DNA of 64,000 nt. Origin: an uncultured Holdemanella sp. (GTDB lineage: Bacteria > Bacillota_I > Bacilli_A > Erysipelotrichales > Erysipelotrichaceae). The DNA lies in NCBI RefSeq assembly GCF_934754935.1, contig NZ_CAKVJB010000003.1, positions 1-64,000 of the forward strand, written 5' to 3'. Below, piece by piece: positions 50,184 to 58,235 of this stretch. Below the pieces are notes generated by a model, which saw only the letters and a list, made by a program, of their open reading frames with translations, ran no database searches and was not told where the DNA came from. The number at the start of each line of letters is the position of its first letter. The first letter of the stretch is position 1. The position numbers were made by a program, and so were the translations under genes.

Positions 50184-50210
50184 CAAAAAAAAAGCATCTA
50201 TATAAGATGC
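50184..50210 (-). terminator. Terminator between antitoxin RNA and toxin gene
   Basis: GCATCT and AGATGC (in 50194-50210) form the stem, followed on the minus strand by nine U residues (50193-50185). It sits between repeat array and toxin, the place where type III loci keep antitoxin RNA in excess over toxin mRNA. Confidence 0.9.
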
Positions 50211-50216
50211 AAATAA

Positions 50217-50433
50217 GCCATCCTTAGTTGCCGTTAGTTTTTGTCTACCTCTACTCATCAATAGCTTTCACTATAAATAAGCGACTTGTTGCTGACTTAG
50301 GACAATCGGTCAGAACCCTAAAATAAGTTGCCGTTAGTTTTTGTCTACCTCTACTCATCAATAGCTTTCACTATCAATAAGCGACTTGTTGCTGACTTAG
50401 GACAATCGGTCATAACCCTAAATAAAGGATGGC
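50217..50433 (-). ncRNA. Type III antitoxin RNA array: two 100-nt tandem repeats
   Basis: Copy 1 (50226-50325) and copy 2 (50326-50425) are nearly identical; they differ at about four positions, including 50275/50375 and 50313/50413. In the transcribed strand each can form an H-type pseudoknot: UUAGG with CCUAA, interleaved with (C)UGAC and GUCA(G). Each also has a hairpin with a GAAA loop (AUAGU-GAAA-GCUAU inside CUUAU/AUGAG). A perfect 9-bp stem, GCCATCCTT (50217-50225)/AAGGATGGC (50425-50433), encloses the pair. No ORF is present. Confidence 0.75.
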
Positions 50434-50472
50434 AAAATAATAATGTAAGATAGTTTTCCTATCTACAATCAT

Positions 50473-50501
50473 AATATATCATACGCAATAAAAAATGTAA
50501 A
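50473..50501 (-). promoter_or_regulatory. Promoter of the antitoxin RNA and toxin
   Basis: On the minus strand: TTTACA (complement of 50496-50501), a 17-base spacer and TATATT (complement of 50473-50478). The start would be near 50466, followed by a small 5' hairpin (AGATAG/CTATCT, 50448-50464). Confidence 0.75.
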
Positions 50502-50524
50502 TCAACAAACATGTCATACTAACT

Positions 50525-50559
50525 ATACATGAAAGAATTTCAAAAGATGTAGTAATTCA
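50525..50559 (+). repeat. 35-bp direct repeat, right copy
   Basis: Identical to 49472-49506, the end of the creatininase gene, but here without a gene body. It marks the right edge of the module; loosely similar AT-rich sequence continues beyond both copies. Confidence 0.9.
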
Positions 50560-50591
50560 TTTGAAGTTGAACTATAATAAATATACAAATA

Positions 50592-50622
50592 GGGGACAAA
50601 TATCTTTTGTCTCTTTTCTTTT
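50592..50622 (+). terminator. Hairpin upstream of rmuC
   Basis: GGGACAA and TTGTCTC pair (one wobble), followed by TTTTCTTTT. It is probably the displaced terminator of the creatininase gene, or an rmuC attenuator. Confidence 0.5.
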
Positions 50623-50637
50623 CGTATGGAGGCTTTA

Positions 50638-51519
50638 ATGGAAATCATTATTTTAATATTATTATGTATTGTGATTGTATGTTTAATTGTTTTGTTGATG
50701 CAAAATAAATCAAAGGAAAGTGTTTCCTCAAATTCGGATTCTTTGATTCTTCAAAAGAATTTTGAATATCTTTTAAAACAAGTACAGGATGTTCAAAAGA
50801 ATCAGGCTACATCTAAAATGAGTTTGAATCAAATGGAAGACTATTTGTATCGTATGAATCAAGTTATGACAAACACAAAATTAAGAGGAAACTGGGGAGA
50901 ATATCAATTGGATATGCTTCTAAGTGTATATTGTGGTCAAAATCCATCAATTTATTCTATGCAGTATACTTTGCCGAATGGAAAGATTGCGGATTGTGCT
51001 TTTCATTTGCCAGATACTAATAAAGTATTGTGCATTGATTCAAAGTTTCCAATGGAAAACTATTTAAATTTACAAGAAGATATGGATACGTATTTAAGGC
51101 CTTTTAAGATGAATATGAAAAAGCACATTGATGATGTGGCTAATAAATATATCAATATAGATACGATGCCTTATGCCTTATTGTTTGTGCCTAGTGAAGC
51201 TATTTATCAATTTGTTTGTGCAAAATGCGATGATTTATTCACATACGCCCTTCAAAAACATGTGATGTTAGTATCACCAACGACACTTGTAGCAGAGGTG
51301 ATGACATTATTATCAAGTACTAAAGATTTTTATAGAACAAGTCATATGGAAGAAATCGAAAGAAATATATTATTGCTTCAAGAAGATGCGAATCGTCTTG
51401 TGGAAAGAAGTATAAAGGCAGAAAAGACATTGGAAACTTTGGCAACACAATTTCATGCGGTTTCTATTTCTGCACAGAAATTATCAAGTCGAATGACTAA
51501 GATGGGAGAAGACGAATGA
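50638..51519 (+). CDS. rmuC: DNA recombination protein RmuC-like
   Basis: The 293-residue protein has one N-terminal membrane helix (about 3-23), a short coiled coil, and the RmuC domain (about 75-270). The domain carries KLRGNWGEYQLDMLLS (NxxxRGxWGE) and LCIDSKFPMENYL (the IDSKFP nuclease-like motif), then PYALLFVPSEAIYQF. RmuC proteins are thought to limit rearrangements; the enzymatic role is unproven. It is shorter than the E. coli protein. Start chosen at 50638 because GGAGG lies six bases upstream. Overlaps the macro-domain gene. Confidence 0.9.
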   Translation: MEIIILILLCIVIVCLIVLLMQNKSKESVSSNSDSLILQKNFEYLLKQVQDVQKNQATSKMSLNQMEDYLYRMNQVMTNTKLRGNWGEYQLDMLLSVYCGQNPSIYSMQYTLPNGKIADCAFHLPDTNKVLCIDSKFPMENYLNLQEDMDTYLRPFKMNMKKHIDDVANKYINIDTMPYALLFVPSEAIYQFVCAKCDDLFTYALQKHVMLVSPTTLVAEVMTLLSSTKDFYRTSHMEEIERNILLLQEDANRLVERSIKAEKTLETLATQFHAVSISAQKLSSRMTKMGEDE

Positions 51520-52043
51520 TTAGTACATTAAAGGGAAATATAGCTTTGTTGGATTTTGATTTGATTGTCGATCCAACCAATCAACAAGTATTACCGATGC
51601 AAGGAGTTAGTGCACAAATATTTCATCAAGCCGGAAGTGAAATGATGAAGGCATGTCAAGAATTGAATGGTTTAGAAGTAGGAAAAGCTAAAATGACCAA
51701 AGCTTTTAATTTACCATGTAAGGCAGTTATTCATACGTGTGGGCCACGCTATATGGATGGAACGCATAATGAAGATGAATATTTGGCCGCTTGTTATTGG
51801 AATAGTATGGCATTGGCTTATGATTATATGCGAAAAAATGATATGGAATCGATTAATATTGCTTTTCCATGTATTTCTACAGGTATCAATGCATATCCAA
51901 ATCATGAGGCTTGTGTAATTGCGATTCAAACTGTAAAGCGATTAATGAATAAGTTTCCTGAGACAAAGGCGATTCATGTATGTTTTGTATGTGATAAGAC
52001 AGAAGATTATATGCTATATAAAGAGGCACTTAGACTGCGATGA
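51516..52043 (+). CDS. Macro-domain protein (ADP-ribose/O-acetyl-ADP-ribose hydrolase-like)
   Basis: The 175-residue protein is a macro domain: GNIALLDFDLIVDPTNQQVLP (about 5-25, where typical members read xDAIVNAAN), VSAQIFHQAGSEM, CKAVIHTCGPRY and AFPCISTGINAYPNHEA (the GIxxYP loop). The usual NAAN is replaced by DPTN, so catalytic activity is uncertain while ADP-ribose binding is likely. It overlaps rmuC and the methyltransferase by four bases each. Confidence 0.85.
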   Translation: MISTLKGNIALLDFDLIVDPTNQQVLPMQGVSAQIFHQAGSEMMKACQELNGLEVGKAKMTKAFNLPCKAVIHTCGPRYMDGTHNEDEYLAACYWNSMALAYDYMRKNDMESINIAFPCISTGINAYPNHEACVIAIQTVKRLMNKFPETKAIHVCFVCDKTEDYMLYKEALRLR

Positions 52044-52567
52044 AATCCATGGTTGATTTATCTCATGAATTTTTAAAGCCAGTTCTTCATAAACAAGCAA
52101 TTTGTATCGATGCCACATTGGGTCAGGGAAAAGATACAGATTTCTTTTTATCGCAAAATGTACATAAAGTATATGGTTTTGAAATTCAAAAGGATGTTTT
52201 TGAAAGTACAAAAAAACGATTTGTTGATCAAAAAATTTGTTTCTATAATGTCGGACATGAACATATGAATGAATATATTCATGAAGAAGTAGATGCGATC
52301 ATCTTTAATTTTGGCTATTTTCCTCAAGGAAATCATGAAATCACAACTCAGTCTTCTTCAAGTGTTAGTGCAGTAAAACAAGCTTTGCATCTTTTAAAAG
52401 TAAAAGGAAGAATGGCACTTGTGATGTATCCACATGAATCAGGACAAGAAGAAGCTAAGTGTATGGAACAATTTTTAAAAACGCAAACAACGATTCAGGT
52501 ACAGAAGGTACAAAATTTATTGGTGGATCATTGTCCATATGTATTATTAATTGAGAAAAGAAGATAA
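52040..52567 (+). CDS. Class I SAM-dependent methyltransferase (YtqB/rRNA methylase-like)
   Basis: The 175-residue protein begins with SHEFLKPVLHKQAICIDATLGQGKDT, a SAM-binding motif I (DATLGQGKDT). YGFEIQKDVFEST (acidic motif II), AIIFNFGYFPQGNH (motif IV) and GRMALVMYPHESGQEEAK follow. It resembles the putative rRNA methylase YtqB group. The substrate is not established. Third gene of the rmuC-macro-methylase unit. Confidence 0.85.
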   Translation: MKSMVDLSHEFLKPVLHKQAICIDATLGQGKDTDFFLSQNVHKVYGFEIQKDVFESTKKRFVDQKICFYNVGHEHMNEYIHEEVDAIIFNFGYFPQGNHEITTQSSSSVSAVKQALHLLKVKGRMALVMYPHESGQEEAKCMEQFLKTQTTIQVQKVQNLLVDHCPYVLLIEKRR

Positions 52568-52569
52568 AA

Positions 52570-52596
52570 AAATAGACAACGTTTATGGCGTTGTCT
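52570..52596. terminator. Bidirectional terminator
   Basis: AGACAACG and CGTTGTCT pair around TTTATGG, A-rich to the left and TTATTT to the right. Confidence 0.8.
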
Positions 52597-53435
52597 TATT
52601 TACTTTGTAGCATGAAATAATAAATTTCGGGAGTTGACATAAAGCGAAGATTTACGTGTGTACAGCCAACACCAGATGAAATGATGTATGGGAAGGTTAG
52701 CTTTTTAGCACGGGAACGATTTAATGATTTTGCGCCATCTATTGATTTGTATCCTCCTAGAACAGGGAATGTGATTTGCGTTCCATGGGAATGTCCACAT
52801 AGTGCTAAAGAGATGGATTTTGTAGATAATTCTTCATTTGTCAATGTATCTGGCATGTGGGTAACTAATAAGTTATATTGTGTATCTGCAACAGTGATTT
52901 TACTTGGATCTGGCGTGTTGGATAATGCACTTAATGTAATGCCATCACTCTTTTGATTGGTCAGAAGAATGGTTTCGTTTTCTAAAATTTCAAATTGCGA
53001 TTGATTTAATATTGAACGAACAATATCATTATTTGCCTCATCCTTTTCGCCTAGCACACAAAACTTACCTAAGGGTGCATTGATTTTTGATAATTTATTC
53101 GTTATATAATCGATATCTTCTTGGCTCATCTGACTACTTTCATCAAATAGATCTCCACCAAAAATAAGAATGTCTGGATCTAAGTGTTCAATCTTATTAA
53201 AGAGTTTATTTGTTCTTTCTTTATTTTCAAATTTTCCATACTGCAAATCCGTAAAATAAACAATCGACACATCATTCATAGATTCAGGTATCTTAGTATC
53301 TTGTAGTGTTTTATATTGTACGATCAATTTATCGGGTTCTACATTTTTTGCGATTGTTATAGATGCAGCCATACTTAAAACAACCACAAATAAAATACCG
53401 ATAATGATGAACATTTGTTTCTGTAACTTTGTCAT
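52596..53435 (-). CDS. Membrane-anchored metallophosphoesterase (YkuE/YaeI-like)
   Basis: The 279-residue protein has an N-terminal membrane segment (about 7-28). A calcineurin-like phosphoesterase domain follows with VYFTDLQYG (first metal motif), LIFGGDLFDE (GGD), LGEKDEANND (GExD in place of GNHD) and LALCGHSHGTQITFP (GHxH). The active site probably faces outside. Lipid or peptidoglycan-precursor phosphate is a usual guess. The ATG follows TGATAAAAT by six bases: a leaderless start. Confidence 0.85.
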   Translation of the reverse strand: MTKLQKQMFIIIGILFVVVLSMAASITIAKNVEPDKLIVQYKTLQDTKIPESMNDVSIVYFTDLQYGKFENKERTNKLFNKIEHLDPDILIFGGDLFDESSQMSQEDIDYITNKLSKINAPLGKFCVLGEKDEANNDIVRSILNQSQFEILENETILLTNQKSDGITLSALSNTPDPSKITVADTQYNLLVTHMPDTLTNEELSTKSISLALCGHSHGTQITFPVLGGYKSIDGAKSLNRSRAKKLTFPYIISSGVGCTHVNLRFMSTPEIYYFMLQSK

Positions 53436-53450
53436 GCAAATATTTTATCA
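53436..53450 (-). promoter_or_regulatory. Leaderless extended -10 promoter of the phosphoesterase
   Basis: Minus strand TGATAAAAT (complement of 53450-53442), six bases, then ATG at 53435. Confidence 0.6.
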
Positions 53451-53469
53451 TAAAACAGAAAAGACATCA

Positions 53470-55278
53470 CTAGGATGTCTTTGTTGTTCTTGGCTTTCTT
53501 GCATGGAAGTTTTTACGGTTCTTCTGAAGTTCTTCCATTGTTTGTTTTGAATTTAAGATAACTGGAATTACAATTGGATTTCGATGTGTCTTTTTATATA
53601 AGAATGGTTCTAATGTAGAACGTACACAGTTTTTGATTTCAGAGAAAGTTGTCTTTTCTTTCATCTTTTCTTGAAGCGAATTATTTACAATATATTCAGC
53701 TTCTTTGATCAAACCTTGTGAGTCTTTAATAAAGACGAATCCACGTGATACAATAACAGGTCGCATTAAGATCTTGTTTTCTTTTGAATCAATAGCTAAA
53801 ATAACGGCAACTAAACCATTATCGGCCAAAATACGACGATCTTTTAATACGGCTGTAGATAATCCAGAAATATCATTTCCATCTACATAGATGTCATCAC
53901 CTTGGTATCGCCAATCACTTTGTAGTACTTTGTGATCTCTTAAAATAAGAATGTCACCATTTGCGCATACAAAGATGTTTTCTTTTGGAATACCAGTTTC
54001 CATAGCTGTTTGTCTGTGTTGCATCAACATTTTATATTCACCATGAATTGGCATAAAATAAGTAGGACGAACTAATTGTAACATTAGTTTTTGTTCTTCT
54101 TTTGAAGCGTGTCCTGTTGTATGCAAGTTATTCAAGATGGATTTTGTAAGTACGGTAGCACCTGATCTAAATAAGTTATCAATAACACGATTGACACTCG
54201 ATTGGTTTCCCGGAATTGGATTGCTTGAAAAGACAATTGTATCGCCTGGCTTTAAGTGGATAAAGCGGTGTGTACCATTGGCAATTCTTGATAGAGCTGC
54301 AAGTGGTTCTCCCTGGCTTCCTGTACAGATAATACATACTTTGTCATCTGGAGTATGAGCAAGTTCTTCAGGACTCAAAAAGTCTGAATTTTTGACTTTG
54401 ATCGTACCCATCTTTCTTCCAATATCCACAACATTTTCCATGCTTCGTCCAAAGACTATGACTTTCCTTCCAAATTTAGTAGCTGCCTCAATGATTTGGG
54501 CAACACGATGTACATTGGATGCGAATGTGGCAACGATTAGACGCTGCTTTGTCTTTCGCATAATGTCTTGGATTTCGTTGGCAACCTTTCTTTCTGAAAT
54601 AGAGAAGTCCTCAACTCCAGAGTTTGTGGAATCAGACATTAATAAGTCGGGTTGTGTAACACCGATAAATGCCATCTTTTGATAGTCAGCATTGGTTCCA
54701 ACAGGTGTTAAATCAAATTTAAAGTCACCTGTATGAACGATAGATCCATTAGGACATGTGATATGTACACCTAAAGAATCTGGGATTGAGTGGATAGTAT
54801 TGAAAAAACCTACTTTGAAGTATTTTGTAGTAATACTTGAATTTTCATCGATTTCTATAATTTTTGTTTTTTCTAGTCCTTTATGTTCGCTTAGCTTTTT
54901 AAGAATCAAAGCCTTCGCAAAACGAGGTGCATAAATGGCATCAATCTGGACTTGCTTAAGTAAGAAAGGAATTCCTCCAATATGGTCTTCGTGACCGTGG
55001 GTAATTACTAAAAACTTTCTTTTTTTGTTCATGCGAATCAAATGGTGATAATCAGGAATAACGTAGTCAACACCTAATAATTCATCACCTGGAAACAAAA
55101 CGCCACAATCTACGATACAGATTTCATTTTCGTGTTCGTAGCAATACATATTTTTACCAACTTCGCCTAGACCTCCTAAGGCATAGATCAAAGTATCACC
55201 TTTTTCAACGTGATTTTTTGCATGATATGGTTTTTTGTTCGATGCATGCCCAAACGTTTGTTCTTGTGTTTTTGGCAT
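53470..55278 (-). CDS. rnjA: Ribonuclease J
   Basis: RNase J is the 5'-3' exo/endoribonuclease of Bacillota mRNA decay. The 602-residue protein has the beta-lactamase fold with ALGGLGEVGKNMY, VITHGHEDHIGGIPF (HxHxDH), VHTGDFKFD and the beta-CASP part with ICTGSQGEPLAALSRI, NNLHTTGHASKEEQ and PIHGEYKML. The C-terminal domain reaches residue 602. Start at 55278 has AAAGAGGT upstream; the longer frame to 55335 lacks one. Compared with other J1 proteins, a complete enzyme. Confidence 0.95.
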   Translation of the reverse strand: MPKTQEQTFGHASNKKPYHAKNHVEKGDTLIYALGGLGEVGKNMYCYEHENEICIVDCGVLFPGDELLGVDYVIPDYHHLIRMNKKRKFLVITHGHEDHIGGIPFLLKQVQIDAIYAPRFAKALILKKLSEHKGLEKTKIIEIDENSSITTKYFKVGFFNTIHSIPDSLGVHITCPNGSIVHTGDFKFDLTPVGTNADYQKMAFIGVTQPDLLMSDSTNSGVEDFSISERKVANEIQDIMRKTKQRLIVATFASNVHRVAQIIEAATKFGRKVIVFGRSMENVVDIGRKMGTIKVKNSDFLSPEELAHTPDDKVCIICTGSQGEPLAALSRIANGTHRFIHLKPGDTIVFSSNPIPGNQSSVNRVIDNLFRSGATVLTKSILNNLHTTGHASKEEQKLMLQLVRPTYFMPIHGEYKMLMQHRQTAMETGIPKENIFVCANGDILILRDHKVLQSDWRYQGDDIYVDGNDISGLSTAVLKDRRILADNGLVAVILAIDSKENKILMRPVIVSRGFVFIKDSQGLIKEAEYIVNNSLQEKMKEKTTFSEIKNCVRSTLEPFLYKKTHRNPIVIPVILNSKQTMEELQKNRKNFHARKPRTTKTS

Positions 55279-55340
55279 ATTCGACCTCTTTCTATAATTT
55301 AATGACTCTATTGTTATTATAGCAAAGCTAGGCAATTTAA

Positions 55341-55368
55341 AAAAGCAGAAGCTTAAATGACTTCTGCC
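55341..55368 (-). terminator. Terminator of def
   Basis: Minus strand GCAGAAG and CTTCTGC pair around a nine-base loop, followed by TTTTTT. Confidence 0.85.
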
Positions 55369-55904
55369 TCATCATCACTTTTCCAAGGATTGTTGGCATC
55401 AATGTGATCATAGAAAAGTGTACCTGACAAGTGATCGATTTCATGTTGAAGGCAAATTGCGAAATATCCTTCGGCTGAAATGGTTACATTTTTATCTTGA
55501 ATCAAATCATAACCACGAACTTTAATTCTTGCATGGCGGAAAACATGACCTGGATGTTCACCTTTCACAGATAAACAGCCTTCTCCATTATCTAAGTATG
55601 CATTTTGTACAGATTCAGAAATGATTTTAGGGTTGACTAGTGCAACTTCATCCACACCATCTTCATATGGGATTCTAACCGCAATCATTTGTTTTAAAAC
55701 GCCTACTTGAACAGCCGCAATACCAACAGCTGGCTGTAAACCTTCGGCTTCGGCAATTTCATCATCTTGTGAATTACGTACATAATCTAACATAGCCTGC
55801 AAAAGTTCTTTATCTTCATTGGATAAAGGCAATGAAACAGGCTCACTTTGCATACGAATTCGCTCATCAGTATCTAATATAATATCTTTGCTTGTTATTT
55901 TCAT
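55353..55904 (-). CDS. def: Peptide deformylase
   Basis: Def removes the formyl group from nascent N-terminal methionine, using Fe or Zn. The 183-residue protein has the three motifs: GIAAVQVGVLK (motif I, GxGxAAxQ with one change), NGEGCLSV (motif II with the metal cysteine) and CLQHEIDHLSG (motif III HExxH). The long insertion after residue 60 fits type 2 deformylases of Gram-positives. Start at 55904 has GAGGATGA upstream; the frame to 55952 has none. Confidence 0.95.
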   Translation of the reverse strand: MKITSKDIILDTDERIRMQSEPVSLPLSNEDKELLQAMLDYVRNSQDDEIAEAEGLQPAVGIAAVQVGVLKQMIAVRIPYEDGVDEVALVNPKIISESVQNAYLDNGEGCLSVKGEHPGHVFRHARIKVRGYDLIQDKNVTISAEGYFAICLQHEIDHLSGTLFYDHIDANNPWKSDDEAEVI

Positions 55905-56001
55905 AGTAATCATCCTCGCAAGTATTCTATAGCATTTTCGAATTATTGACAAATGATTTTTGAAAATATGCTAAAATAGAATTTATGATGGGGGGATTTT
56001 C

Positions 56002-57210
56002 ATGTCCAAACAAAAACGGCGGTCAAAATTATCATTTTTCGCATTGGATCCAAATTGTGATAAATATATCAACTGGGCGGTTGCGCTTCTGTTATTGGTT
56101 GGAACATTCACTATTATTTCAACAAATGTAGGGAAAACAACATCTGCGCCCAATATTGTTCCTAAAGTACTTATAAAACAATGTATGTTTGCGGTATGTG
56201 GATATATTGCAATGTGGTTTATGAATAGATGGTTTCGCTTTAAATGGTATGCAAGAATTGAAAAAATGATTATTCCAATTTGTTTGTTTATTATGGGAAC
56301 TACATTTGCGTTCCCTGAAATTGGAGGAAGCCGTGCCTGGATCTTGATTGGAGGTATCTCCTTACAGCCAAGTGAATTCGCAAAACCATTGATTATTCTT
56401 ATTTGTGCTACATGTTTATATCGGGCTAAAAAAGAAACAGATATGTTAAAAGTAAGAGGGCAACTTTTTATGAGAGCATGGATTTCATTTGTTTTAATGT
56501 TTGGAATTGTATTTGTTCAAAAAGACATGGGAACATTGGTGATTATTTGTTTTATTTTCCTATCTTGTATCATGATTCCAAAATATGTGGTTTTACAACG
56601 TACGCAAAAAGTATTGAAAGTATTGGTGTATGGAGCCATTGCAGCAGCCATTGTCTTATTTGGAATCACAAATATTGGTACTGAAATTATAAAATATACA
56701 CCACTTGCGCATATTGCGGTACGTGTTGAGAATTTTAAAGATCCATATACAGATGTATATGGAGATGGATATCAACCTGCCAACTCCCTATATGGTATCG
56801 CAAGTTCAGATATTCATGGAAAAGGTATAGGCAATTCAACGCGAAAATATGGTTATTTAACACAGGCAGATAATGATTATATTTTAGCTGTATTGCTTGA
56901 GGAAACGGGTATTTTTGGATTATTTGGTTTAGTTATATTATATGGAATGATTGAAATTCGTTTATTTTATTATGCATTTAAAACAAGTGAAGACATGTAT
57001 AAAGTGATATTAGGTGGAACAGGCGTTTATCTATTTATGCACTTTTTCTTAAATGCCGGAGGCGTTGCTTGTTTAATTCCTTTTACAGGCGTTCCACTCT
57101 TGTTTATAAGTAGTGGGGGAACAAGTTTAATGTCGATTATGCTGACAATGGGGTTGGCACAAAATTGTATTTGTGCAATCCGAAGAAGGGAGATGGATCG
57201 TTTATCATGA
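56002..57210 (+). CDS. ftsW: SEDS-family peptidoglycan polymerase (FtsW/RodA)
   Basis: The 402-residue protein has ten hydrophobic segments and the SEDS signatures SRAWILIGGISLQPSEFAKP (about 110-129), VQKDMGTLVII and, in the large outside loop, GIGNSTRKYGYLTQADNDYILAVLLEETG. A glycosyltransferase making glycan strands from lipid II. FtsW and RodA are hard to separate by eye; the closing PFTGVPLLFISSGGTSLMS favours FtsW. The ribosome site is GGGGGG; an extended -10 TGCTAAAAT lies upstream. It overlaps rsmD by four bases. Confidence 0.9.
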   Translation: MSKQKRRSKLSFFALDPNCDKYINWAVALLLLVGTFTIISTNVGKTTSAPNIVPKVLIKQCMFAVCGYIAMWFMNRWFRFKWYARIEKMIIPICLFIMGTTFAFPEIGGSRAWILIGGISLQPSEFAKPLIILICATCLYRAKKETDMLKVRGQLFMRAWISFVLMFGIVFVQKDMGTLVIICFIFLSCIMIPKYVVLQRTQKVLKVLVYGAIAAAIVLFGITNIGTEIIKYTPLAHIAVRVENFKDPYTDVYGDGYQPANSLYGIASSDIHGKGIGNSTRKYGYLTQADNDYILAVLLEETGIFGLFGLVILYGMIEIRLFYYAFKTSEDMYKVILGGTGVYLFMHFFLNAGGVACLIPFTGVPLLFISSGGTSLMSIMLTMGLAQNCICAIRRREMDRLS

Positions 57211-57761
57211 GAATTGTAGCGGGAAAATATGGGTCTAGATCATTAAAAAGTCCTAAAAATGATGCAACTAGACCGACACAAGATAAAATTAAGGGTGCAA
57301 TCTTTTCAAGTTTAGGAAATATTTTTGATGGTGGTAACTTTTTAGATTGTTACAGCGGAACAGGAAATATGGGTTTAGAAGCTGTAAGTCGGGGGATGGA
57401 TCATGCGACTTTAGTCGATAATAATAAGGGTGCTATCTCGGTAATCAAGGAGAATGTAAAAAGTTTAAAGGCTGATAAAGAGACAAAAATCATTTGTGGA
57501 AATATCTTTAGTGTGTTAGAGCGACTCACATTAAAATATGATGTAGTCTATATTGATCCTCCTTACGCAAAGCAGGAAAATGAAAAATTGATTCAGAAGT
57601 TAGATGATTTGGATATGGTAAAATCCGATGGAATTATTGTTGTGGAAAGCCGTGAAGAAGAGGTGTGGCCAGAAAAAATAGCTTCCTTTACAAAATATAA
57701 AGAAAAGACATATGGTATTACGCGGATTTCTTATTATCAAAAAGAGGAGAATGAAAAATGA
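57207..57761 (+). CDS. rsmD: 16S rRNA (guanine966-N2)-methyltransferase
   Basis: RsmD methylates G966 of 16S rRNA. The 184-residue protein begins MRIVAGKYGSRSLKSP, with RPTQDKIKGAIFSSLG. FLDCYSGTGNMGLEAVSRG (SAM motif I) and VVYIDPPYAKQENEKL (DPPY catalytic motif) follow. The ATG at 57207 overlaps the ftsW stop; the longer frame at 57165 lies within ftsW. Its overlap with coaD is the standard Bacillota pair. Confidence 0.95.
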   Translation: MRIVAGKYGSRSLKSPKNDATRPTQDKIKGAIFSSLGNIFDGGNFLDCYSGTGNMGLEAVSRGMDHATLVDNNKGAISVIKENVKSLKADKETKIICGNIFSVLERLTLKYDVVYIDPPYAKQENEKLIQKLDDLDMVKSDGIIVVESREEEVWPEKIASFTKYKEKTYGITRISYYQKEENEK

Positions 57762-58234
57762 AAATAGCAGCATTTTGTGGAACATTTGATCCAGTGACTT
57801 ATGGACACTTGGATATTATTGAAAGAGCTAGTAAATTGTTTGATGAGTTGGTTGTTTTTATTTCACCAAATTCAGACAAAAACAATGAGTTTACCGAGGC
57901 AAGAAGACTTGAATGGTTAAATGAATCGACAAAACATTTATCGAATGTAACATGTAAAATTCAATCTGGATTAGTAGTAGAGGCTTGTAAAAGTGTAAAT
58001 GCTACTGTGCTGGTACGTGGAATTCGTAATGGTGTGGATTGTACATACGAGCAAAACATGGCGTTTATGAATGCAAGATTGGATGAGAATATTGAAACGG
58101 TTTGTCTATTCACACGACCTGAATATAGTTTATATTCAAGTTCAAATGTAAGAGAACTCTTTAAATATGGACAAGACATTTCTGGTTTTGTGCCAGCTTG
58201 CGTATTAGAAGATCTTAAAAAAGGAGAAGAATAA
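57758..58234 (+). CDS. coaD: Phosphopantetheine adenylyltransferase
   Basis: CoaD joins 4'-phosphopantetheine to AMP, giving dephospho-CoA. The 158-residue protein has the nucleotidyl transferase GTFDPVTYGHLDIIERA (HxGH-like YGHLD), VRGIRNGVDCTYEQNMA (the family RxxRxxxDxxYExxMA), and SSSNVRELFKYGQDISGF (ISSTxVRE-like). It overlaps rsmD by four bases. Together with coaBC and coaX in this window, most of the CoA pathway is present. Confidence 0.96.
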   Translation: MKIAAFCGTFDPVTYGHLDIIERASKLFDELVVFISPNSDKNNEFTEARRLEWLNESTKHLSNVTCKIQSGLVVEACKSVNATVLVRGIRNGVDCTYEQNMAFMNARLDENIETVCLFTRPEYSLYSSSNVRELFKYGQDISGFVPACVLEDLKKGEE

Positions 58235-58235
58235 A

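Noticed and set aside
50226..50425. Tandem 100-bp repeats considered as a CRISPR array
   Set aside because: The copies abut with no spacers, the unit is far too long, no cas genes are nearby, and the position fits a type III antitoxin RNA.
50226..50425. Hammerhead ribozyme-like bits (UUGAUGAG and GAAA) in each repeat
   Set aside because: The order and the required stem II and cleavage-site pairing are missing; the GAAA is simply the loop of a hairpin.
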